64,000 nucleotides of DNA from Sorghum bicolor (taxonomy: Eukaryota > Streptophyta > Magnoliopsida > Poales > Poaceae): contig NC_012873.2 of NCBI RefSeq assembly GCF_000003195.3, positions 64,985,615 to 65,049,614 of the forward strand. Reading direction: 5' to 3'. A program made the position numbers and the translations under genes. Every line of letters begins with the position of its first letter. Within the stretch, counting starts at the first letter, position 1. The notes under the pieces are model-generated. The model worked only from the letters and a program-made list of their open reading frames with translations, ran no database searches and was not told the DNA's origin. Shown here piece after piece: positions 13,791 through 27,250 of the stretch.

Positions 13791-16700
13791 CGGCGACCTC
13801 GTCACGCTGCCATCCTGGGCCCACGCTAGCCCGTTCGGGGCGGTAAGGGAAAAGTGGCGTGTATGGGTGGGGCACGTCGCGGCAGGCTCGGCTCGTGCGC
13901 GGGGTGGTGGGGCGACGTGGAGGGAGGCATGTGGCCGCGTGCTTGGGTGTTGCCTGGTTGGTGGTGCGTGTGCGATTGGGATCCAGCAGAACCAGTGGCG
14001 ATGGAAAGCGATGAGGAGCCGGGGAGCGCCGGCAGCCGGGGGCAGGAGGCTGGAGAGCGTGGCCCGCTCGCGGCGACCGTTGTTTCGCTGCGCGACGGGC
14101 CCCTAACGTACGGCCGTTTTCGGCTGGGGGCGTCTGGTGGTTAGTGGCTAATCAATGTGGACGCTGTGTAGTGCGATGAATGAGACTGATGATGCCAGTG
14201 GCTGCTCTGCTCGTCTCAACGGCTCGAAAATCTTGTATGGTCTGTCCTGTTTTGTGCCGTTGAACAAAACCCTTTTCCGTGTGTCGTATGTAGTGTTTGT
14301 GATGAATGAATGAGACTGACGAAAGTGGCATTAACACAAGTATTCCTTTATTTGAGAGGAATTAACACAGTGATTCTACTATACTACGTTCCGATAAGTA
14401 CAGTGTCTAGGTGTTCACAAGAACACAAATTTTTTTTCTTGCGAAACAGATATGTGAGTGTTCAAGCAGACCTGAAGTCCAACAGGAGCGACCTTTTTTA
14501 TTTGGCATGGTAACAAGAACAAGAATAGGATCAGGCGTGGTATTTTTGGTTGGCCGCTGAAGTCTGAACCTCTCCGAGGCAAAGGGGAGATATCGTTTTG
14601 GTTGGTGCAGATTAACACGAAACAGTTGCTGTCAAACTTTGGCCGCCCACTGTACTGGCTGCAGTACTTGCGTGTTTACAACGGACAAGCTAGGCTGGCA
14701 GCCGGGTACTGGGGTAGTCGACAAAGGTCTCCCCGCTACTGCTCCCTGCGACTTAACGCTGACCGTAATCCAGCTCTCGTCTGCAAATAAACCCCGGCTG
14801 TTTGTTCGGTCCGCCATCAGCCTATCATGGAGAATCACAGACACTGCCGCGTGACACCGACAGCGCTCGCCCGCCGGGCTCGGCAAGTCGACAGCGACTT
14901 GGACGCGTGGTCCTCGGGAGGACGTGCGATAACAGGATGCATCCGCCGACTTAATTGCGTGCTTAGTGAAGGCAAAGCAAATCAAAGCAATGCAAGCGAT
15001 TAAGTACAATTGTACAAACACGCACGACACATGAGCTAGTGCACCGGCCCGGGCATGGCAAGTGCAGCTGCCTTCGGTTGCCATTGCCGACATCAGCTTT
15101 GCCGTCGTTGCACAGCACAGCGGCGACATGCATGGACCGGGGATTTATTACTGGAGCAGGTAGCCGAAGGTTGTGTTGTGTGTGTGTGTGCAAGTGCAAC
15201 GGAAAGTTGGTATGCTGTGGCAATGGTTGGTTAGGAAAGGCAATTGGCAAAGTGTGACGGACCAAATTAAATAGGGACGCGTCGGTCCAACTTCGGTTAC
15301 TTGTTTTGCTTGGCCCCAGTCGCGTTGTGTCCCATGGCAACAAGAGTACACTGTACATAGCATGGGGATCGACCGAGCGACGAGCGTGAACGCGTGATGC
15401 GTTTTGTGAGAAAAGGGAGCGCCTTTTAGGTGAAGCGGTGGAGCAGCGGCTCGTATAACAACGGGGGCAGGACAGCCGTGCAAGAGTCAGAGAGTGGTTT
15501 GGACAGTGCAGAGTGTAGTTTGTAGTGTTGTCAATGGGCGAGACTAACAACAGGGGAGACGCGGTTCTCAGTGGAGACTGGAGACTACACATCGCCGAGG
15601 GGTCGTTCACAGTCTAATAAACAACAGAGTTTTGGTTTGTCACAGCTACATCATGTACTGTGACACGGCTAGACACACACGAAAAAGTCTCCCCGCGCAG
15701 TCCCATGATTCATACACGCTGCGTAGGCGGCTTTGTGGGTTGTTTGGACGTGGCGAGTAACGTAGCTGCTACGGAGCATCATGCTCCGGCCGTCCGTCTT
15801 GCTTGTTCTCCACTCCTGCTACATTTCCCAGTCCCAGCTGCATGCATTCGAGGTCGAGGTGATGAGACACAGCCCAAAGCATGATTCGCCGTGCATGCCA
15901 TGCCCGTTCCCGTTCATGGGGAGTCGCGGAAACAATCAGGCCGCATGAGACGGCTTCGTGGACAGGTTTGCAGTTTTGCACCTGCGAACTGTACTAATAA
16001 AGGGACTTTTGAGCAGCGGAGCAATTTCACCGGCTACAGACGCGACGCGCGCGCGTGGCGGGGCCGGGGCTCCGTGCCCGTGCGTGGGCACGAACACGAA
16101 ACGAAACGAAACGATGTGGGGGAAAGCATGCGGGGTGGAAAAGCGCAGGACAGCTTGGCAACGGGAAAGCGGGCTTGTCCTGCACCCGGCCGCGCCATGT
16201 GCGCCGTGACGCCCCGCAGCTCGCCCCGTCCGCGGCGCGATCACTCGTCGAGACGACGACTCGGTCTAGCGACGATGCTTGCGCGACTTGCGAGGGAGAC
16301 GCCCACGCATCGCTGGCTGGTGGCTGCTAGTGCGCCGGAGCTCATGTGGGGCGGCAAGTGGTCAGACAATTATGGAGGTCCAGATTGTTCGCACCCTCGA
16401 TCGGGGGCGGGCACGTTTGTCCGTCCGAGCCCGTCGTCGTCGTCGTCGGGAGAGGAAGAGGGGTCGACGGCCCACATCAGAAATGCTGGAGAGAAGCGCT
16501 CGCGCCGGAGCTCGATCGGTCTGTTCAGATTTACAGCATCCTGTATACTCCTTTGGTCGATCATCGTCACATGATAGTAGAGCCGCTATTCAGAGATCTC
16601 ACTGTTCCTTTCCTCGCGCTCGCCACATCATGCTCTGTGGCAGTTTCGTTCTCCTTTCAAGCATGTGGACTGTGGCAATGGCTGGCGGCTTGGCAAGTTG

Positions 16701-17345
16701 GCATCATCCTTCCTTCCACTCACAGTGACGCCAATAAAATCGTGGATAAAATAAACTCAGGGCTATGCATCATTGCACGGCATGTGGGAGTGTCACGTTT
16801 GATTACCCATGATCTCTCTATCGTCGTAAGAACAAGCACCGGCAGCTTAGTGCTCCCTGCTCCGGATGTAAGTACGTGGCACGGGGATTCTGGTTACAGC
16901 TCCCACATCATCAGCTGTCAGCGTGACTGTCTCCCATGTGGATCTTCAGCAGTTCATGATTTCATTCATCTCACCGGAGGCATTTCCTGTTGCCGTGTGA
17001 TTGAAGAATTCACACCCTTGCGCAGCGGCGCGCCAGAAACCGGGTCCGCGAGAGCAAAATGACGAGCACGCTCCGCCACTCGACGTCACGGCGGCGTCAT
17101 CCTGGGACCAGCCTGGTGGATGATTGGAGCTTGGATTATTACTGTACTACCGCGCCTGCCACCGGATCCGTCGCAGTGCAGCGACAACCATGAGAGGTCA
17201 AGACTCAAGACTGCAGTGTGCTCATGTGAACCAAAAGCTCTTCTTTTTGGCGCCGTGGACACCACGTACAGCAACGCTGCAGTGAGTTCTGCCTCTCACT
17301 CATGACCTGCTTGGACTATGTAGACCATTACCTCGGCGCTACCTG
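13791..17345. other. Intergenic, GC-rich flank of the glucanase gene
   Basis: No gene is recognised. The GC-rich blocks at 13.8-14.1 and 15.9-16.6 kb carry long open frames on several strands at once, which is expected from base composition alone. Short simple repeats include a (GT)n near 15173-15190 and four 'cgaaa' units near 16093-16112. Confidence 0.55.
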
Positions 17346-18571
17346 GGCCTGGTTTAGTTCATCCTGAAATTCAAAAAATTTTCAAGATTCCCTGTCACAT
17401 CGAATCTTGCGGCACATGCATGAAGCATTAAATATAGACAAAAACAAAAACCAATCACACAGTTTGACTGTAAATCACGAGACGAATCTTTTGACTCTAG
17501 TTAGTCTATGATTGGACAATATTTACCACAAACAAACGAAAGTGCTACTTTCAGTTTTCGGAACTAAACAAGGCCCTGGGAAATGAGATCACGAAGGCCT
17601 TGTTTAGGCCTTGTTTAGTTCGAAAAATTTTCAAGATTCCCCGTCACATCGAATCTTTGGTCGCATGTATGAAGCATTAAATATACATAAAAATAAAAAC
17701 TAATTGTACAGTTTACCTGTAATTTGTGAGATGAATCTTTTGAGCCTAGTTACTCCATAATTGGATAATGTTTGTCAAATAAAACGAAAGTGCTACAGTA
17801 GCCAAAAAACAAAGTTTTTGCCAACTAAACAAGGCCTGTTGACCCTGAAAACCAAAAAGTTTTCAAGATTCCCCGTCACATCGAATCTTGTGGCATATGC
17901 ATGAAACATTAAATATAGACGAAAACAAAAACTAATTACACAGTTTAGCTGTAAATCACAAGACGAATCTTTTGATCCTAGTTAGTCCATAATTGGATAA
18001 TATTTGTCACAAACAAACGAAAGTGCTACAGTACCGAAAACTTTTCACTTTTGGGAACTAAACAAGGCCTAGCCGTAGAGTCAGCATATTGAGGTCTTGT
18101 TTAGTTCACCCTGGAAAACCAAAAAGTTTTCAAGATTCCCCGTCGCATCGAATCTTATATCACATGCATGAATATTAAATATAGAAGAAAACAAAAACTA
18201 ATTACACAATTTAGCTGTAAATCACGATACGAATCTTTTGATCCTAGTTAGCCTATAATTAGATAATATTTGTCACAAACAAACGAAAGTGCTACCGTGC
18301 CGAAAACTTTTCACTTTTTGGAACATTAGGCCGTGTTTAGTTGGTGGACGAAAAGATTTCACGACACTGTAGCATTTTCGTTTGTTTGTGGTAATTATTG
18401 TCCAATCATGGCCTAACTAGGCTTAAAAGATTCATCTAGTAAATTTCGACCAAACTGTGCAATTAGTTTTTATTTTTGTCTATATTTAATACTTCATGCA
18501 TGTGTCTAAAGATTCGATGTGACAGGGAATCTTGAAAATTTTTGAGATTTTAGGTGGAAGTAAACAAGGCC
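17346..18571. mobile_element. Cluster of five abutting MITEs of the GGCCTTGTTTAGTT family
   Basis: Copies lie at 17346-17575 (flanked by CTG on both sides), 17607-17836, 17834-18069 (left end replaced by the preceding copy), about 18091-18327 (right end truncated) and 18329-18571. The first four read in one orientation, with 'cgtcacatcgaatctt' first and 'gaaagtgctac' last; the fifth is reversed. A solo 'aaggccttgttta' end also sits at 17595-17606. The copies differ clearly in sequence, so they are not one recent tandem expansion. Confidence 0.85.
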
Positions 18572-19877
18572 TCAGACAAAAAAGACGGAAAAAAAAGATG
18601 TATCACAATGCTGAGACGTGAGACCCCATACGTAAAACACTGATGGTTCATGCTTCTAACGCCTAGGTTCAGAGGATGGGAAATTTGATGGCAGCAGATA
18701 TATATACACGGGATCCCGTCAGTAAAATTAACGTGTACTCAGTCAGGGCTCGATGTCAGGCAGAGGTGAAATACCGTGTTTCACTAGCTTGTTCGCCGTC
18801 AGGCTAGAACGACATATACCTACTACTACTACTACTACTACACTAGATCTGACACTGTTGCACACATGGATGCGTCTACCAAACCCATGTGGACATGCCC
18901 GTGGGTGATGGATGTGGCAGCATCATGCAGCATGCACGCAGGCTGCACCTCCTCCTCATCTGGCTCCATGTGCAGCTGGGCAATACATGACACAGAAGAA
19001 GAATAGACGATATCTGGGCAGAGAGAGAGAGAAGAAATCAATCTCAAGTTCTCAACCTACAATGGGAACATATGTGGAGATCATCTGCAATATGCATTGC
19101 AGATGAGTTTGACATAGTGACATACTACCAAAGAGAACAGAAGGGGTTCCTCGGATATGCACGCAAGTCTGCTAGAGCAAGGAGTGTAAACACGCGAGCA
19201 AAGAGTTACCAAGCGGAACAATATGTAAAAGCGCACTGGGTTTATGCACGTAAGAATGCCAATTTCACATGTATAGCCCGTTCGTTTGACCTTATTTACC
19301 AAATCTGCCAACCATTAAACAATGTTTCTCTCTCACAATAAATTAGCGGATAATACTTTCACTTATAGCTTTTTAGCCAAACGATCAGGCAGTTAAGAAC
19401 ATAACTGCTGGAATGAGGTCCGTAAGACGAAAGAATGACACTTCTTTGCGCAGAAAACTGAACACTGAATACTCGAGACATGCATTGCAAAACTGCTGTC
19501 CAGAGGGAACATTACATGCGGATATGCACAGGCCTACTATACAAGCTAACTATTATTTTACAAAAAAAAAAACAGCAGCTAGAAGATCCGCGTATGTACA
19601 GTTGCAGGTTTTGCTTCACTGCTTGCCAGGTACTTGGTACACAAGGAAACTGCTGGTTACTGGTTAGAGCTATGTAACGGAACTTTCAGCGTCAATGTAC
19701 AACTCCACTAGACTCTTCCTTGGTTTTTATGTTTTCCGAAGGCCCCCAATCAACTCTTGTTATTGATTGTTCAATCTCCATATTTTGTTCGGCTTACATT
19801 GTTTTGTTTCTTGCCATTTGAGCTGGATTTGCGCTGAGTTAGCTTGTTAATTGCTCAGTAACCTGCCAACTGCACTG
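18572..19877. other. Intergenic region downstream of the membrane-protein gene
   Basis: No gene is recognised. It includes a (CTA)n microsatellite at about 18830-18842. Near 19080-19105 are two adjacent 'ATCTGCAATATGCATTGCAGAT' half-sites that form a perfect palindrome. The part next to 19877 may belong to the 3' UTR of the minus-strand gene. Confidence 0.5.
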
Positions 19878-22800
19878 TTATCTTGTCTTGGCTTTCCTTC
19901 TCTGCAGAAAAACGTACCAGTGGACACTTTCAGAGGAGTGAAAGGAAAGAAAAAGAGAAGGCAACAAAAAAAATTGAGGGGCAACCCATGTGTATAAATT
20001 AATGTAGAATGCAGATGTTAGGATAACAAACATCGAAGTAAATTCCAAGTTCAGAGTAGGAAACTGACTTTATCACATAGTTCTCAGTACATGTCCTCTT
20101 CCTAATATCATATTGTGATTCAGGAGCAATTCAAATTAACTTGATCCCAGGAAAACATAAAGTACACTATAAAATTCTTTCAAATTTGCTTCTTCAAAAT
20201 GGCAGTATAGGTTTAATTACCGAGTATCTTAGGCTAACATAACAAATATGAACACAAGAGAAAACTTATTCTTCTATAATTTCATAAGAATTCTTGAGTT
20301 AACACAAGGGCAACAGTCTGCTTAAGTATTGAATGCACAAGTACTTACATGATGATTCTGGCTGCTATACTTCCGAGTCCCATCACGGTAAGCGGTATAC
20401 CGTGCACCAGGTGAGGCATGAGATATGCGCCGGAGAAACACTTGAATGTGATTGTAAATGCTGCAGGAAGCAGTAGTAGTTAACACCTAGCACACTTGAA
20501 GTTATAATGCAACCTAACTTTGGGAAGAAGACGACAAAATTCGTTTTGGGCAGTTTGATGGGGGTTGGAGGGGATTGAGGGGGTTGACGGGGATTTTGAC
20601 TTGTAGAGGATAAAATCCCCCTCAATCCCTTTCAATCCCCTTGGATTGGGGATTAACTAAACAAGCCCTATTCTGTGTAAGAGATGCTGAAAAGGTCACT
20701 TAAACAGTCAGGGGGAAATAAAAGCCATTTTGAAGGATAATTTTTGAACTCAACAGTAAACCAAGGTATCATTTTGATTTTTTATTTAATGTTCTTCAGA
20801 TCTTACAACTGTAGCATTGCATAGCATAGGTGTCTGAAGAAAAAAACATACCTGAGCCGGTGCCTATTACATGTTGAAAAGAAGGCAATAAAACCATACA
20901 AAATGCTCCGTAGTGCTCGGAAAATCTGAAAGAAAAAAAATTCAAAGTAAGTTTCATCGATAGTTCGATGTATGCTTCGGCAGTGCCAACGAACTTCTGA
21001 TACCTGATACAGAAGATCTTTCCAGAGTGAGCCCCAGATGCTATTATCAGATGTAAGCAAAGGTGAGCTGGGAACAGATCCAACTTGATATAAGGCAGTT
21101 AGTGTTGACCAGCTCTCCCTTAGAACACTGACAATATCAACAAAAAGGTCCACAGCAAAACTTGATAGCCCAATGACTAGTCGGAAAGGTGCAGCTAGTA
21201 TCTCTCCAAGTAGCCAAATGATTGGGTACAGAATTGAATTTACTGGTGACAGAAACAAAATTAGCATGGCATAAGAATTAAAACATGGAAAGAAAACGAA
21301 ATAGATGATGTAAGAGGTTATAGCAACCATACCAACGCTAATCATAGTACTGAAGACAAACCAAAATGGCCAGATAATCATCTCCACTGTACCGATAACT
21401 ACACTCCAAGACGTCTCCAGTGCTACCATGACAACTGAACTCAGATGTCCTGCTGTCTCAGCACAAAGGTTCCACATTGGCATGGTAAGTTCCAAAACCT
21501 CCACAATTGGTCCCGCAATTGGCTTTGTCAAAACACTAAGAACAGACTTAGCAGCACCCACAATCTTAAGAGACCATGTAAAAGCCTGCTGAAAGTTATG
21601 CAGGAAAAGCATAGTTCCAAGATACTTAAGTCTTGATATCATTTCCCACGTTTCTATCCAATCAAAGAAAGGGCCAAATAATCTTGAGGCAGTTGCCTTC
21701 AACATGGGCACATTCTTGTAGAGGTCATAAAATCCTATAAGAACAGTGATTAATGACATCAAGACATACAATGCTCTGGCAAGAGGGCACATCCATGGGC
21801 GATATATCTTGCAAAACACTGGATATGACTGAAGAAATATAACCCATGAAGGAAGGCCATATTCAAGTAGTGTTAACAGTCTGACATCAGATAGTATGAC
21901 TTCTTTCAGTCTGAATGGAAGGTCATGATCATCAAAGCGGAAGCAGATCAGTACATCCTTATATGTGCTAGGCTCCAATAGCGGCTTAACATTCTCATTA
22001 TCACTGTCACACGATGAACATGAAGATGACAAATGTGTTGGCGAGGCCACAATTTCTGTGTATGATTCTTCAGTCGAACTACTTCCATCATCTGATTTTG
22101 TTATTTTTCTTCTCTTGTAAGGTCCAGAGGAAGGAGGTGCAGTGTAAGATGAGTCTGTGAAACCTGATGACTCTCTAATGATTTGAACATGGCTAGAATC
22201 ATCACTGTCACTTGGTAAATTCTCACTGTCCCATTCAGGTGTTAAGAAATCATTCTGAGCATCATAAAATATACCACCTGTACAGCAAGCGTATAAGTGC
22301 TCTGTACTACCAGTAATGAAGAGAAAAGGGAAAGGGTTACTATCAGTGATTTTACCATTAGAAGAGATGCTGTTCAAATAGTCCTGTAGTAGCTGACATT
22401 CAGAGGGATTTCCTGAGAACCAAGAAGTGATCAATGTTGAAGCTTGATTAACACTATCAAATTCCCATCTCTTCATTATTTTAGACTCCACAACCATTGA
22501 TGTATCCGTCTACAATGATACTAAAAGAAATAAGTTTGTCGCTTTGTTCCATGAATTAAAAGTCATCAATATGATCCCTAACAGTAAGACTATCAACATT
22601 AATAGACTGTACCTGAAGTTCATTCAAATAATTGATGCCACGCACATCAGCCCAATCTACCTCAAAAATGATAAAACCATATAAAGTCTGATGAAGCTCC
22701 CTGTTCAGTATGCGGGCATCCTTCAACTTATTTACTTGAAGCTTCTTTTCCCGCATAGCCTCATCGATCAAGGAATACCACCTGGAAGATTTATTCTGTA

Positions 22801-24334
22801 AATGGGCAGCAGATACCGAGCTTGTTGAGAATACAAGCTTCCCATCAGTTTCATCTCTCTTTCTCCTAGTCCTAGAGTTGGCGAAAGGGGAAAACCTTGA
22901 CTGGAGAAAAAAAAAAGAATCAGATTGTTAGCAATGCAGTGAAACTTAAGCAAGAAAGAGATACTGCCATAGGTGTGCATAAAGCAGCGAGAACAACAGA
23001 CCTTAGTAACCATCAATTGCCATAGATGAGCAGGTTTTGTATCCTGATCTAGCAACCATGGGCGGTTGTCAAGCAATATAAGGAACTTCTTGGTATGAGG
23101 GCACAGAAATATTGTCAGTTCTGCAAGATACGACTGTAAATCCCTGCATTTAAAATTAAAGAAAACTTTGTTTAGTTCCTTGTTCATACTAGATAGGAAT
23201 GAAAATTTACTATAATTTACAAACAATATCAGTGTATCAGATCAATGTAAAAATCACGCCCCACCCTAAAAAGCATATTCCATCTTACATGAGCTAGGAC
23301 AAATAGTAACAGATGACACATACATTGAGATGTCAAGACCCACAAAACTAAATAGACGCAACCACGGAACTGACAGTGCAAAATGGTCACCAGCACAGCA
23401 CTAGTTCTCGTTTGCAGATACCAGCGCCGGGAAAAACATATTAGACATTCAGCTGTGAACATATATTGAATTGCTTATTTTTCAGCTTTTCTTTCAGTTG
23501 GTCTGTGGACGCTCAAGTTCAAATATGAGTGGAAAACTGAAAACACAGTACTTCATAAACCAATATATGCACACACGCAACAGAAGCCTGAGCAGTTTTT
23601 GCTGGGACCACTGGACAAATTTTACTACTACTCTACCAGCAGTCGAACACAGTTCAAAGTTGGGGTTTCGCTATGAATGGCAAAAAAATATATAAGCCTC
23701 GAGTGCACGGCACTGACCACCTGTCGCTTCAACTAGCAATATTTCCAACAGTGGGTTTCCTTTCCATATGGCGAGTGGCGACCACGCAAGTGTACCTCCC
23801 GAAACATCTATAGATGCGAATAAAACTACCCATTTCCCGTTTTGTGGCAATTCCTGTCCGTTTTCCAAAAACAGTATGTTAGAATTATCTTCTGCAGGCG
23901 GCACAAGCAAGCAAGTCACTTTTTTCAGGTAATCGGGTTAATGCCAGTTTCCCCGCAAGAACTAATGGTAAATTGTACTCAAGAAAAAGGGAAAAAAACA
24001 ATCTGAATTGTGCACATATATGCCTCATCCGGATAGAAACAACAAATCAACATTAAAACCAGACCACATTGCAATCTTAACGACCTTATAAACAGTAAAA
24101 CAACGAAATTCGCAACAGGGAGGAAAAAAGAACGCCAAAAGGCATTCCGCTCCATTATTCCAATGAGCAACAACAGCACGCCGGCAACCGGCGGCCAGCG
24201 GTCTTATTGCGGGCAAACGAGCAACAATCGCACGACGAATTCCGAGCACATTAGAGAAAATCCCCGCGAAAGACGTACCCGATTTGCAAGCTGGTGAGCG
24301 GGAAGAAATGCCTCTTCTCGCCGGCCCGCTCCAT
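19878..24334 (-). CDS. Uncharacterised multipass plant membrane protein
   Basis: I cannot name this family. On the minus strand the exons are 24279-24334, 23002-23143, 22613-22900, 21004-22509, 20852-20925, 20349-20460 and a tentative last exon 19878-19901. All phases agree and give about 733 aa. The N-terminus reads MERAGEKRHFFPLTSLQIG and continues into DLQSYLAELTIFLCP. Residues 1-160 look soluble. Residues 255-340 are Ser/Asp/Glu-rich with a KRRK cluster (294-297). From about 405 to 625 there are roughly six hydrophobic segments (around 405-424, 519-545, 550-570, 573-598 and 602-624). The C-terminal exons are basic (RHRLRS, VFLRRISHAS). There is no signal peptide. The terminal exon is weak: an alternative acceptor gives a longer tail ending near 19771. 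The ATG is chosen because it gives the right phase into exon 2. Intron 1 is 1.1 kb. Confidence 0.8.
20545..20665. mobile_element. Fold-back MITE remnant in an intron
   Basis: It lies in the intron between exons 5 and 6 of the membrane-protein gene. The right side ends 'ggggattaactaaacaagccc', a GGGCTTGTTTAGTT-type terminus, preceded by runs of 'aatccc'/'gggatt' that can pair with each other. The left terminus is not clear. Confidence 0.5.
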
Positions 24335-25527
24335 CTCGCCGCCCAGCTTCCTCCTTCACCGCTGGGGAACGCGAGGTTCTTGCATCAAGCGGCAGATCAG
24401 ACGCCGGAGACCCCAAATCCGCAAGCGAGTATAGCGGAATCGGAGAGGCTTCCTCCTCAAGTACCTTCCTCGAGGTCAGCTATGTCCTCCCATGGCGTCG
24501 TGCTTATCCGCATGCCAAGGTGGCCAGGTACCAGAGCCCGGAGTTAATGCCCGCGCGCGGGCGGTAAAGACACCGCCCCTCCCGCCTCCCGTTTCCCCAC
24601 GCGGTAGCAGATCGTCAATGGCTTCCTACTTCCAACACGCCGCCGCACGCCGCCACCGCCGCCGCGCGGCTGCCACGCGGTCTGGAGCTCCGCCCGCGGC
24701 AGCGAGGAGGGCGGTGACCAGATCGCGGCGAGGCGAGGCGAGGCGCGGCGCGGCGCCCCCCGCGGGAGAAGGCAGGCAGGCAGCCAACCAACCAGCGGCG
24801 GGCGCGGGGGTCCGGGCCGTGGCAGCCTACCCTTTTGCTTTGGGTAAACTTCTTCTGTTCTGCGTGCGCCCGAGACAGTTCGGATATTTAGCAGCTGATG
24901 ACATGTGGGGGCGATGCTTCCGCGGACCCCACGCGTCAGGCATCCCCCGGCACTTTGTTTAACGCGGGCGGGCGCGTTCGGCGCGGGGCGATAGCTGACA
25001 GGCACAAATGTCGACGCACCGGCACCGCGTTACTGCTGGTGGGGCCCGGCCGGCGGTTTGTGTGCTTGCCCCACAAGGCAGCGTGATGCGCCTCCGCGGC
25101 TGTCGTCATCTCGTTTTAGCACTTCTGCTTGCCGCGCGTCCAAGCAAAGGGAGCTGCCGGTTTCTCCCTGACGCGTGGGTTCTGGGCCCCGTGGGACCAC
25201 GCGGCAGTGGAAGGGGGGCTAGAGCTGTGATGCGAGACTTGCGTGTTCAGGCTAGCGGGATCGTCTGCGTAGTTGTGCTGGAGTCCTTGGTGTGCAGGTT
25301 CTCAGGTTTCTGACGTGCGCCGAGGGATGGGCACGGTCCTCCGAGATGGCGTTTTGGCGCGAGCCCGTGAGGTGTGCGGTGTTCGGATAGATGCACGGAA
25401 GCGCGGAATACCACGGGGGCACGCAAGCAAACGAACGGCGTGCGCGTGACGCCTCGTGGCTCGAGCCGAGCGACGGGAAACGCAATTGTTGCTTTGCAGG
25501 CAAAATTAATTATTGGCAGGCAATCTA
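24335..25527. other. GC-rich leader and upstream region of the membrane-protein gene
   Basis: This holds the 5' UTR and probable promoter of the minus-strand gene. 24540-25100 is extremely GC-rich, with long open frames in several registers whose translations are Arg/Ala/Pro-rich and unlike any family. No TATA box is evident. Confidence 0.5.
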
Positions 25528-26775
25528 GGCCTTGTTTAGTTGGCAAAAATTTTTAAGATTTCCCGTCATATTAAATCTTTGGTCGCATGTATAGAACATT
25601 AAATATAGACGAAAATAAAAACTAATTGCAAGTTTATCTGTAATTTGTGAGATAAATCTTTTGAGCCTAGTTACTCTATGATTGGACAATGTTTGTCAAA
25701 TAAAAACGAAAGTGCTACAGTAGCCAAAACCTAAAAATTTTGCAAACTAAACAAGGTTCTACTACGGAGGGAGTAGAATTGATCAGAAGCTGTAGTAGTC
25801 AATGATCGTGGGCCTAGGCCTTGTTTAGTCAAAAAAATATTTGAAAATTTTGTTAGATTTCCATCATATCAAATATCAAATGTTGTAGCTCATGCATAAA
25901 ATATGAAATATAAATAAAAGAAATAATTAATGAAGTCTGAAATAGAGGCTTTGTTTAGTTTAAAATATTAGGATTGTCTGTTATATCGAATCTTTGCATG
26001 TATATAGAAAGCATTAAATATAAATGAAAATAAAAACTAATTATACAGTTTACTTGTATTTTGTGAGACAAAACTTCTAAACGTAGTTAATCCATAATTA
26101 AACAATAATTATCAGATACAAACGAAAGTGCTATAGAACCTCAAAAATTTCGCGAACTAAAACAAGGCCAGAGTCCTAGGCCTTGTTAGTTCATCCCATA
26201 ATTCAAAAAAATTTTCAAGATTTTCCGCCACATCAAATCTTGTGGCACATATATGGAGCAGTAAATATAGACGAAAACAAAGACTAATTACACAGTTGAT
26301 CTGTAATTTACAAGACGAATCTTAGCCTAGTTAGTCTATAATTAGATAATAATTATCAAATACAAACGAAAATGCTACAGTGTCAAAGTCTAAAAAATTT
26401 TATAACTAAATAAGGCCCTAGTAGTAGATTTTTGCAACTTCTTGATGGCAAAGGCCAATCAAAGTATCAAACAACAATGTTTGACAAAAAAATTGTAGAA
26501 ATATATATAGAAGTATGAAAATGTTAAACCTACTTTTGGATAGCCAATCCAACGATACTTTTATTGCTTTAGGCCTTGTTTAGTTCTATTTTTTTTTATT
26601 TTCGGGACTGTAGCACTTTTGTTTTTATTTGACAAACATTGTCTAATCATGAAGTAACTAGGCTTAAAAGATTCATCTCGCGATTTACAGGTAAACTGTG
26701 CAATTAGTTTTTATTTTCATCTATATTTAGTGCTTCATGCATGTGCCGCAGGATTCGATGTGACGGAGAATAAGG
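25528..26775. mobile_element. Second cluster of GGCCTTGTTTAGTT-family MITEs
   Basis: Members are: 25528-25757 (CTA on both sides), 25817-25945 (left part only), 25946-26169 (degenerate ends), 26179-26416 (CTA on both sides) and 26572-26775 (right end missing). The first four lie in the reverse orientation and the last in the forward one. Like the cluster at 17.3-18.6 kb, the copies are diverged from each other. Confidence 0.8.
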
Positions 26776-27250
26776 CATTATTTACTTAATTAACTTTTTT
26801 ATGACAACATTTTTGTTTACTTAGTTAAACACAAACATTTTTAAAAATATATAGATATAAATATATTAGTGAAAGTGAGAATAATATAACTTTAAATTGT
26901 TAATTGTATATAGTGAATTCTTTGTATCTAGAAAACCTAAACGATTTACAATTAGAACTGATGGAGTAGTTAAATTAAAAGACGGATGAAGTAGAACTAG
27001 TTCATTCCAGCATGTAGTTGAACATTCTTAAAAGAAGAAAGAGAAGAAGAGCAACATGATTGAAGTATCCGTGGTGGCACATAGGATAATTGAGCCATCT
27101 ACTTGTCTTAATCATGCCAGCAAAAAAAAAAAGGATCAAGTGGCTTATCAAGGTCCGCACTGACATGTTAGTGCTGTTTTGGTCTCTGCTACGAAAAGGA
27201 GGAACTGATTGAGCCCCTCTGCATTCTCCACATGGCGGATCCTGGGTCAA

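Noticed and set aside
12126..13846. Several long frames on both strands overlapping the glucanase gene
   Set aside because: They are Arg/Ala/Pro-rich by-products of GC-rich codons in other registers; only the GH17 frame has family motifs.
16279..17062. Open frames of 149-238 codons in the GC-rich flank between the glucanase and the MITE cluster
   Set aside because: Frames are open in overlapping registers, the products have no recognisable domain and no splice or TATA context is convincing.
23671..23919. Minus-strand frame within intron 1 of the membrane-protein gene (LPQNGKWVVLFASIDVSGG)
   Set aside because: It looked like an exon, but using it breaks the phase. Exon 1 (24279-24334) joins directly and in phase to 23143, reading LQIG-DLQSYLAEL.
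24492..24962. 156-codon plus-strand frame upstream of the membrane-protein gene
   Set aside because: Composition is Arg/Ala-rich from a GC-rich promoter region; an opposite-strand frame of similar length exists. No family similarity.
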